Below are positions 57,841-64,000 of a DNA stretch of 64,000 nucleotides, piece after piece. Within the stretch, counting starts at the first letter, position 1; each line of letters opens with the position of its first letter. The stretch lies in contig NZ_AP017295.1 of assembly GCF_001548375.1 (NCBI RefSeq), positions 2,824,501-2,888,500 on the forward strand. Reading direction: 5' to 3'. The notes under the pieces are model-generated. The model did no database searches, was not told the origin of the DNA, and worked only from the letters and a program-made list of their open reading frames with translations. The position numbers and the translations under genes are program-made. This DNA is from Nostoc sp. NIES-3756 (GTDB lineage: Bacteria; Cyanobacteriota; Cyanobacteriia; Cyanobacteriales; Nostocaceae).

Positions 57841-59064
57841 TTAAAACACATCGGCGGGGTCGGCGGAACGGAGTTTAGTAGTAGCGATCGCACCTGATAT
57901 ACTACACATGATAATTGTTAACAGAAAGACTTGAATGGCTACACTCGCCTTCATCACTAAGGGGATACGGGTGAGTGTGACTAGTAAGTTATAAATACCG
58001 ACTGATGCGAAGAAGCCAGGGATAAATCCCATCACGCCCAAGATGACAGCCTCTTGTAAGATGACTAATAACAGAGCGCGATCGCTATAACCCATTGCTT
58101 TGAGGGTGGCGTATTCCGCCAAGTGATCGCTCACATCCGAATAGAGGACTTGATAAAGAATAATTACCCCCACCACAAAGCCGACAATTGTACCGAATTT
58201 GAGGATAATTCCTTCTGGTTGTGATTCGTGAAACTGCTGTTCGCGCTGAATTAATTGTTCATGAGTAAAAACGCTGACTTCTTGAGGAAGGCGTTGACGT
58301 AACTGCGCCTGTACTGTCTGAATATTTGCGCCTTTTTTCAGCTTGACAACTCCCAATCTCGCAGATTTGAGGCTATTTTGCCCATTCCGCAACGCATAGT
58401 TCCAATCACTTATAATGATGTTACCTTTATCGTTGATAGTACTTCCCATGCTAAACAGCCCGACAGCATAAGTGCGTTGATTTTCCATGAGAGTGACTAC
58501 TTCTTTTTGTTTAGTCAGTGATTGTGGTATGTTTCCTAAATCTTCTTGAGAAAGGCGGTCAAAAAGCACTGCATCTGGTGTAGTTAATTTAGGAAGTTGC
58601 TGCTGAACTTCTGGTAATTTCATCACAAAGGTTTGGGTGGGATTAAATGCAATCACTCTGACTTCATTACCGAAAAAACCCCTTCTGCGCCGGACTCGGC
58701 TTTGAGAATTATTAGGTTGAGATAACTGGCTAGGATTTACCCAATTGGCGCGACTGATATAAACTGGGGCGACAGCTTCCACACCGTCTATAGATGCTGC
58801 TTGATAAAGATAAGCCTGGGGAAAAGCAATCCGAAATTGTAAACTGGGGCTGAATGATGAGACAAGGATTAAATCTCCGCCCAAGCTTTCATGCAGTTTG
58901 GTTGTTCCTTCAGTTAACATCGCCAACAGTCCCAGTTGAGTAAACATAAGAATATTGGCAAAGCACACACCCGTAGTTGCTACCGCCAGACGAACTTTTT
59001 GGTGGGATAATTGCGCCCAAGCCAGGGGAATCTCGAAGTAGAGGTTTTTGAGGAGGTATTTCAT
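57841..59064 (-). CDS. devC: ABC transporter permease, DevC family
   Basis: 407 aa. One N-terminal membrane helix (VRLAVATTGVCFANILMFTQ), a large periplasmic domain, and three C-terminal helices (about 285-400), the MacB/FtsX-type layout of DevC. YATLKAMGYSDRALLLVIL is the typical cytoplasmic coupling block. Partner of DevB upstream and DevA downstream. Confidence 0.9.
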   Translation of the reverse strand: MKYLLKNLYFEIPLAWAQLSHQKVRLAVATTGVCFANILMFTQLGLLAMLTEGTTKLHESLGGDLILVSSFSPSLQFRIAFPQAYLYQAASIDGVEAVAPVYISRANWVNPSQLSQPNNSQSRVRRRRGFFGNEVRVIAFNPTQTFVMKLPEVQQQLPKLTTPDAVLFDRLSQEDLGNIPQSLTKQKEVVTLMENQRTYAVGLFSMGSTINDKGNIIISDWNYALRNGQNSLKSARLGVVKLKKGANIQTVQAQLRQRLPQEVSVFTHEQLIQREQQFHESQPEGIILKFGTIVGFVVGVIILYQVLYSDVSDHLAEYATLKAMGYSDRALLLVILQEAVILGVMGFIPGFFASVGIYNLLVTLTRIPLVMKASVAIQVFLLTIIMCSISGAIATTKLRSADPADVF

Positions 59065-59145
59065 CTTGGGGGGAAGCAGGGGAGCAGAGGAGCAGAGAAT
59101 AACTATGGACTGTTGACTATGGACTATGGACTGTTGACTAATGAC
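59065..59145. repeat. G-rich and heptamer repeats between devB and devC
   Basis: GGGGAGCAGAGGAGCAGAG units, then TGGACTA/TTGACTA heptamers (59103-59145) that run up to the devB stop codon. Related units in inverted orientation lie past the devB start (60350-60397). Confidence 0.85.
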
Positions 59146-60336
59146 TTAAATAACATCAATCTTCACCCTCACCTGCATCCCAGTTAATGCAGCAACCTTG
59201 GGGCTATCTTCGGGATTAATGCGGATTTTGACTTCAACTACTCTGGCGTTAACATCGTTAGTGGGGTTATTTTGGTCTTGATTGAGACGGGTTTTGCCAA
59301 TTTGCAAACCAATTTGTGCGACTTTACCCTTAATTTCACCACTAAAGCCGCCATACTCGCTGTTAATAGTAACTGGCTGTCCTAGCTTTACCTTGACAAT
59401 ATCAGTTTCGTAGACTTCAGCGATCGCATACATTTGTTTTGTTTGTCCTAGTTCAGCGATACCTTCTTGGGTGTTTACCTGTTCGCCGACACGGGTATTA
59501 ATACGTAAAATCTGTCCAGCTAGGGGAACTCTGACTTGTGTATCTTCTAATTCGGCTTTGCGTTGTTCTACTTGTATTTGGGCTTGTTGTAATTCTGCTT
59601 TGGCTATCTCAATATCTACTGGGCGCACTTCTTTTAGGCGCTGGAGATTGGCGTTTTCTTTATTTAATAGGGCTTCTAAGGTGGAGGTGGTATTGTCTAA
59701 TTCGGCTTGATTTTGGGCAAGGATTGCTTTTGCTGTATCGAATTGTTCTTGTGCATCATCAAGTTCGGAACTTTTGATGACTCCCTCTGCTGCTAGGGTT
59801 TGGTAACGCTGGTATTTAATTTGAGCATTACGCATTGTAGCTTCGGCTTGAGCAATTGTCGCTTGTCTTTGTTTGGTTTGGGTGCGTAATCTAGCTGCTA
59901 ATTCGGCGATCGCAGCTTTTTGTGCTACGATTTCTCCTTGTTTAAAATCTCCTTGTTGAATTTTGCGTAATTGCGATCGTTTAATCGCAACGTTAGCTTC
60001 GGCTTCTCTTAATTGCTGTTCGACTCTATTTTGTCCTTGAAGAATGGCAATTACTTGATTTTCTCTAACAAAGTCACCTTCTTTAACTAATATTTGGTTC
60101 ACCCGGCTATCTTGGGCGTTTACCACAGAAATTTTGATGACATCGCCTTCTGGAATTAATCTACCCAAAGCCACTACTTGAGAAGATGTTACAGTTTCTA
60201 CTAGTGTAGGAGAGTCAGAGGAATTATCTTGTGCCTGCATAGCACTACAAGCTGTACAATTAATTAAGCCCAGAATTGCTGTGCTAGTAATACATCGACG
60301 CAGGATAGTAGACACACCTTGCTGGGGATGAACCAT
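59146..60336 (-). CDS. devB: Membrane fusion protein, DevB/HlyD family
   Basis: 396 aa. An N-terminal hydrophobic anchor (about 15-35), biotinyl-lipoyl half (VKEGDFVRENQVIAILQG), a long coiled-coil hairpin (about 100-260, Ala/Gln/Glu-rich) and the second lipoyl half with the beta-barrel (VPLAGQILRINTRVGEQV). It should bridge the inner-membrane pump DevAC to an outer-membrane TolC. First gene of the operon devB-devC-nuclease-Uma2-devA. Confidence 0.9.
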   Translation of the reverse strand: MVHPQQGVSTILRRCITSTAILGLINCTACSAMQAQDNSSDSPTLVETVTSSQVVALGRLIPEGDVIKISVVNAQDSRVNQILVKEGDFVRENQVIAILQGQNRVEQQLREAEANVAIKRSQLRKIQQGDFKQGEIVAQKAAIAELAARLRTQTKQRQATIAQAEATMRNAQIKYQRYQTLAAEGVIKSSELDDAQEQFDTAKAILAQNQAELDNTTSTLEALLNKENANLQRLKEVRPVDIEIAKAELQQAQIQVEQRKAELEDTQVRVPLAGQILRINTRVGEQVNTQEGIAELGQTKQMYAIAEVYETDIVKVKLGQPVTINSEYGGFSGEIKGKVAQIGLQIGKTRLNQDQNNPTNDVNARVVEVKIRINPEDSPKVAALTGMQVRVKIDVI

Positions 60337-60349
60337 ATAATTTGTAATT

Positions 60350-60397
60350 AGTCATTAGTCCATAGTCCATAGTCATTCGTCCATAGTTATTAGTTAT
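60350..60397. repeat. Heptamer repeats upstream of devB
   Basis: TCATTAG/TCCATAG units, inverted relative to those at 59103-59145. They fill the short gap between devB and the phytochelatin-synthase-like gene. Confidence 0.85.
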
Positions 60398-60426
60398 TTA
60401 TCTTTTCCTCCTTCCTCCTGCCTGCT

Positions 60427-61140
60427 TTAAATTCTACTTACAAATACAAAACCGCGAGTTTTTTTTGCAACTGAATCAACTGTATTCATAGCTTTCCATA
60501 AGTCTGCTGTCTTCACCCAAACGGGTGGATATTTATAACGAGAGACATCCATAATTAAAAATCTATCTGTCTGTTCGTTATATGCGGCTAAAGGTGATAT
60601 GTGTCCGCCTTTTTCTTGCCCAATTTCTCTACGTAAATAATTAACTATAATGAAGTTTCCTTCTTGCTTTAAATTTTCTGCTGCTTGTTTTCTGAATTGT
60701 TCTAAACTAGTATCGCTAGCATGATGAATTTCTACTTTTACACCATAACTAGCTATTAATCCTCCCAATTCCTCAAGAGTCATTCCCTGGCGTGCAACTA
60801 CTTCCGGTGCAATTATAGCTTTGGTTTTTTCATTATTAAAAAAGTTATCTTGAGTAAATACCCGAAAAGGTGAATATTGGGGTGTTTCTGGTGCGTTTAT
60901 ACCCAAAATATTCAATACCATAATGCTACTAGCTACACCACAATAAGCTTGATTTTTTTGCGTGACAAACTGCATACTCAGGGGAAAAAAGTCTTCTCTT
61001 GAACGACTTGTGAGTAACAGACTTTCTCCTTCTGGGGAATTAAAGCCAATGAGGTTAGGTGAGAGTGTAAGGGTTTGAGCAAGAACTTGACTGCTCGAAA
61101 GTAATATTCCAATAATTGTTGCTGGGATAAACTTTTTCAT
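60427..61140 (-). CDS. Phytochelatin-synthase-like cysteine protease, exported
   Basis: 237 aa with a cleavable signal (MKKFIPATIIGILLSSSQVLA). The catalytic triad is Cys67 (QAYCGVASS), His180 (KGGHISPLAA) and Asp198 (LIMDVSRYKYPPVWV), spaced as in the Nostoc enzyme I recall (Cys70, His183, Asp201). That short prokaryotic form mainly cleaves glutathione to gamma-Glu-Cys. Begins 23 bases after the osmoprotectant-binding protein gene, so it may be transcribed with that operon. Confidence 0.9.
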   Translation of the reverse strand: MKKFIPATIIGILLSSSQVLAQTLTLSPNLIGFNSPEGESLLLTSRSREDFFPLSMQFVTQKNQAYCGVASSIMVLNILGINAPETPQYSPFRVFTQDNFFNNEKTKAIIAPEVVARQGMTLEELGGLIASYGVKVEIHHASDTSLEQFRKQAAENLKQEGNFIIVNYLRREIGQEKGGHISPLAAYNEQTDRFLIMDVSRYKYPPVWVKTADLWKAMNTVDSVAKKTRGFVFVSRI

Positions 61141-61163
61141 GATTATGTAAAAGAGAATGTTGT

Positions 61164-62072
61164 CTAAGAATTTTTGAGGAGTCCTTTGGATTTGCGGAAC
61201 TCGCGCACTACTTCTTTGATATCTTGCAATTCGCCTTCAACTAGGTAATTTAACTGACGCATTTCGTCAGCAGAAATCTTACCTGTTATTTGAGCGATCG
61301 CAGTTTTTAATTGCGGATATTTTTTTAAGGTTTCTTGTCTAATAATTGGCGTTGCTTCATAAGGTGGAAAGTACTGTTTATCATCTTTTAACACCACTAA
61401 ACCCAGGCGTGAGATTTGCCCATCTGTGGAATTACCAGCCACCATATCGACTTGTTTTTGAATTAATGCCCTATATATTAAACCCAAGTCCATAATTTGG
61501 GGAGGTTTACTAAACTTTAATCCATAAGTTTTTGCTAACCCTGGAAAACCATCTTCTCGTTCTAGAAATTCATAGCCGAAACCGCCACGCCATTTAGGCG
61601 TATATTGAGCCGCTTGTGTGAGAGTTTGAATATTGTAGCGCCTAGCATCTTCACCTCGGATAATAATAGCGAAGGTGTTTTCAAATCCCAAACTAGGCAT
61701 TACTTCTAGTTTAAATTGTTGAGCATAAGCTTGTTTTAGTTTCTCATAAACTACTTTAGGGTTATTGATTACTGGTTGTTTTAAAATTCCCGTAAAAGCT
61801 GTACCTGTATACTCAATATAAGCATCGATTTTGCCAGCCAGAATTGCACTATGGCACACAAATGAGCCACCCAAGCGAGGACGACGAGCTACTTTTAAGT
61901 TAGTAGTATCTTCAATTTGTTGAGCTAAAATCTCACCTAAAATATCTTGTTCAGTAAAATCTTTAGAAGCTACAATAATATCACCACTACTAGTAATTTG
62001 ATTGGTATTGCAACTAGCGATCGCCAACACCAAAGTAAAAGCTAATAAAAAAAATATAATAAATCTTTTCAT
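61164..62072 (-). CDS. Osmoprotectant ABC transporter, substrate-binding lipoprotein
   Basis: 302 aa. Lipoprotein signal ending in LAIASC (about residue 20). OpuAC/QAT fold: ASKDFTEQDILGEILAQQIE, then the domain with DAYIEYTGTAF and QKQVDMVAGNSTDG. Binds glycine betaine, choline or a related solute; which one is not readable. Third gene of the transporter operon, after the ATPase and permease. Confidence 0.88.
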   Translation of the reverse strand: MKRFIIFFLLAFTLVLAIASCNTNQITSSGDIIVASKDFTEQDILGEILAQQIEDTTNLKVARRPRLGGSFVCHSAILAGKIDAYIEYTGTAFTGILKQPVINNPKVVYEKLKQAYAQQFKLEVMPSLGFENTFAIIIRGEDARRYNIQTLTQAAQYTPKWRGGFGYEFLEREDGFPGLAKTYGLKFSKPPQIMDLGLIYRALIQKQVDMVAGNSTDGQISRLGLVVLKDDKQYFPPYEATPIIRQETLKKYPQLKTAIAQITGKISADEMRQLNYLVEGELQDIKEVVREFRKSKGLLKNS

Positions 62073-62073
62073 T

Positions 62074-62094
62074 AATTACGAATTACGAATTACG
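62074..62094. repeat. Three tandem AATTACG heptamers
   Basis: Three exact AATTACG copies in the 48-base gap between the binding-protein and permease genes, followed by a TGAGCGTAGCCGAAGTA dispersed repeat. Confidence 0.9.
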
Positions 62095-62120
62095 AACTTG
62101 TACTGAGCGTAGCCGAAGTA

Positions 62121-62753
62121 TTACGAATTAACCTTTAACTTCCTCTCCAACCACCCAATGAAAAAATCAGCTAATAAAGCAATTACCGCCGCAGGCACAG
62201 CCCCAGCTAAAATTAATTGATTATTAACCACAGCAATTCCCCGAAAAATAAACACCCCTAAACCACCAGCACCAATTGCAGCTGCAATAGTTGCAATGCC
62301 TATAGATATAACTGTCGCCACTCTTACCCCAGCCAAAATTACCCCTATTGCTAAGGGGATTTCTACTTGTAATAACAATTGTCTGTCAGTCATGCCCATT
62401 CCCCACCCAGCTTCCCTAATTGCCGGATCTACACCAGTTATCCCCGTGTAAGTATTGCGAATTATAGGTAATAAGGAATACAAAGTGAGAGCAACAATTG
62501 CAGGAACAACACCAATACCACCAATGATAGGCACAGGAATAAGTAAACCAAATAATGCCAAACTGGGAATAGTTTGGAGAATATTTGCTATGCCTAAGAT
62601 TGGTTGACGCAGTTGTTTTTGACGGGTGATTAAAATTCCTAAAGGGATACCGATAATTATAGCGATCGCGATCGCCACACCTACCAAAAATAAATGCTCC
62701 AGGGTGTGCTGTAAAATTTCTGGGGCATACTTAATTAAGAAAAAATCTTTCAT
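62121..62753 (-). CDS. Osmoprotectant ABC transporter permease
   Basis: 210 aa, about six hydrophobic helices. BPD-type permease with the family loop IREAGWGMGMTDRQLLLQVEIPLA that contacts the ATPase. OpuCB/OpuCD-like in size. Second gene of the operon. Confidence 0.9.
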   Translation of the reverse strand: MKDFFLIKYAPEILQHTLEHLFLVGVAIAIAIIIGIPLGILITRQKQLRQPILGIANILQTIPSLALFGLLIPVPIIGGIGVVPAIVALTLYSLLPIIRNTYTGITGVDPAIREAGWGMGMTDRQLLLQVEIPLAIGVILAGVRVATVISIGIATIAAAIGAGGLGVFIFRGIAVVNNQLILAGAVPAAVIALLADFFIGWLERKLKVNS

Positions 62754-62793
62754 AAATTGAGGCTGAGATATTGTTTAAAACTCCTCCTGGCAA

Positions 62794-63549
62794 TTAACTG
62801 GCTTGGAAGGTACGCAGACATTGCAGGAAGGCTAGACTTTCTGGATGTTGGGAAGCCATAAATTCATCCTTGGTTCCTAATACTACTAATTCTCCCCCAT
62901 ACATTAAACCAATTCGTGAGGCTAAAACAAAGGCTTCTTGAATATCATGGGTAACAAACACCACCGTCTTACCTAAATCTTGTTGTAAACGCCGAAACTC
63001 TTGTTGTAGTTCTAGGCGTGTGATGGGATCGAGTGCGCCGAAAGGTTCATCCATCAGCAACACTGGAGGATCTGCGGCTAAAGCCCTAGCTACGCCTACT
63101 CTTTGCCTTTGCCCTCCCGATAATTCATGAGGATAACGTTGAGCAAATTGTGCAGGATCTAAGCCTACCAGATGCAGCAATTCATAAACCCGCGTTTTAA
63201 TTTGTTTAGGTTGCCAACCTTCTAAACTAGGGACTAAACCTACATTGCGTTCGACGCTAAAATGGGGAAATAAGCCCGTTTCTTGAATTACATAACCAAT
63301 CTTACGCCGCAGTTTAATTTCATCCCATTGTGTTGTGGGTTTTCCTGTAAATAAAACTTCGCCTTGAGTGGGAGTAAAAAGGCGATTAATTAACTTCATG
63401 GTAGTAGTTTTACCGCTACCACTACGCCCAAGTAACACTAATGCTTCTCCTTGGTAGATGGTGAAGTTGAGATGAGATACTAAAGGACGATTGTTACGGC
63501 TAAGTGTGACATTATGAAATTCAATTGTGGCAGGGTTAGTTTTTGACAT
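62794..63549 (-). CDS. Osmoprotectant ABC transporter ATPase
   Basis: 251 aa. Walker A GRSGSGKTTTM, LSGGQRQRVGVARAL, Walker B VLLMDEPFGALD, and FVTHDIQEAF. Lacks the C-terminal CBS domains seen on OpuCA/OpuAA, so regulation by ionic strength through CBS is unlikely. First gene of the operon on the minus strand; its promoter should lie in 63550-63690. Confidence 0.92.
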   Translation of the reverse strand: MSKTNPATIEFHNVTLSRNNRPLVSHLNFTIYQGEALVLLGRSGSGKTTTMKLINRLFTPTQGEVLFTGKPTTQWDEIKLRRKIGYVIQETGLFPHFSVERNVGLVPSLEGWQPKQIKTRVYELLHLVGLDPAQFAQRYPHELSGGQRQRVGVARALAADPPVLLMDEPFGALDPITRLELQQEFRRLQQDLGKTVVFVTHDIQEAFVLASRIGLMYGGELVVLGTKDEFMASQHPESLAFLQCLRTFQAS

Positions 63550-63691
63550 AATGTTTAATAATTATTAATTACTGGTAATACTACACAGTATTTTCTGGAT
63601 GATTAAATATAAAAAATTATACACAATTTATAAGCGGAAAAACATCTACTTCAAATAATAATGTTAGATACAACTATTGTAGAGTAAACAA

Positions 63692-63753
63692 AATGCCCAC
63701 CCTAGTTATGCAAGTTCAATGTAGAACTTAACAATACAAGTAGGATGGGCATT
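63692..63753. repeat. Inverted repeat AATGCCCACCCTA, possible terminator
   Basis: AATGCCCACCCTA at 63692-63704 pairs with TAGGATGGGCATT at 63741-63753 with one mismatch; an inner AAGTTC/GAACTT stem also forms. It lies between the end of the partial gene below and the ATPase promoter region and could terminate that gene. Confidence 0.7.
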
Positions 63754-63789
63754 ATCTACGTTAAAAAAAATAAAATCAGATACCTGTCA

Positions 63790-64000
63790 TTAGTTTCCTG
63801 CTAGGAGGATTTTTGTTGCTGATTCACCAGACTTTTTCAATTGCCGTGTAATTTTGAACAACAATAAACTCAAAATTACACCGTGTCCGATTATTGCTAA
63901 AAAGGTAGGAATAATTAATTCATCCCTTGTTGTTGAGAATAGCATAACTAATGGTGAGGCTATAGTAAATAGCCAAACAAAAGGTTGACTGTCAGGGGTA
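63790..64000 (-). CDS. Membrane protein, C-terminal part only
   Basis: The minus-strand frame is open from the window edge to TAA at 63790-63792; about 70 codons are present. Two hydrophobic helices (FVWLFTIASPLVMLF and FLAIIGHGVILSLLLF) end with a basic, Ser-rich tail (KITRQLKKSGESATKILL). Not recognised; the start lies outside the window. Confidence 0.65.
   Translation of the reverse strand, partial: TPDSQPFVWLFTIASPLVMLFSTTRDELIIPTFLAIIGHGVILSLLLFKITRQLKKSGESATKILLAGN

Overview
The window is cyanobacterial and most likely from a filamentous heterocyst-former of the Nostoc/Anabaena type. This rests on a psbA gene, an allophycocyanin gene, abundant HIP1 octamers (GCGATCGC), many heptanucleotide tandem repeats (AATTCGT, TCAATAG/TCCATAG, GCAGAAG/GCAGGAG) and a devBCA-type export operon. 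I ran no searches; family names come from motifs I can read.

Left part (1-15.9 kb), housekeeping and stress: 3' end of psbA (D1 residues 51-360, Glu130 form); a CrhC-like DEAD-box helicase with hairpins in its leader; ArfB; a lone apcA paralog; cysH; a divergent zinc-type ArsR regulator/P-type ATPase pair with a visible operator; ATP adenylyltransferase bracketed by perfect 35-bp inverted repeats; DUF99, YbjN and lipoate-ligase-like genes; dprA; a DUF2301 membrane protein; a DUF62 SAM hydrolase. Three short genes (34, 34 and 51 codons) are also annotated.

Middle left (15.9-22.5 kb), accessory: a 166-bp MITE-like element carrying an IS630-type transposase stub, a 14-repeat CRISPR array with no cas genes beside it, an M14 peptidase, small hypothetical genes, a frameshifted SDR pseudogene and a glycosyltransferase.

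Centre (22.2-55.8 kb), a hybrid NRPS/PKS cluster. A chorismate lyase (DUF98), an AMP-ligase and a free ACP would supply a 4-hydroxybenzoyl starter. A C-A-PCP module reads as Thr (DFWNIGMVHK). A free PRMT-like methyltransferase with an N-terminal TubC docking domain follows. A two-module NRPS reads as Pro/methyl-Pro-like (DVQMISQLAK), then Phe (DAWTIAAVCK). A KS-AT-cMT-PCP PKS follows, then a final NRPS reading Phe and an unassigned residue (DVRHFALLAK) with a thioesterase. Downstream are two paralogous Fe/2OG dioxygenases, NosE- and NosF-type enzymes of 4-methylproline synthesis, an ABC exporter and an AlaX editing protein. The two main transcription units share an unusual upstream layout: three 9-bp repeats, a 15-bp gap, two more repeats. 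I do not recognise a known compound for this line-up; the predicted chain is 4-hydroxybenzoyl-Thr-(Me)Pro-Phe-[C-methylated C2 keto unit]-Phe-X.

Right part (55.8-64 kb), minus strand: a devBCA-type operon split by a PD-(D/E)XK-like gene and a Uma2 gene; a secreted phytochelatin-synthase-like protein; an OpuC/osmoprotectant-type ABC transporter; and the C-terminal end of a membrane protein cut by the window edge.
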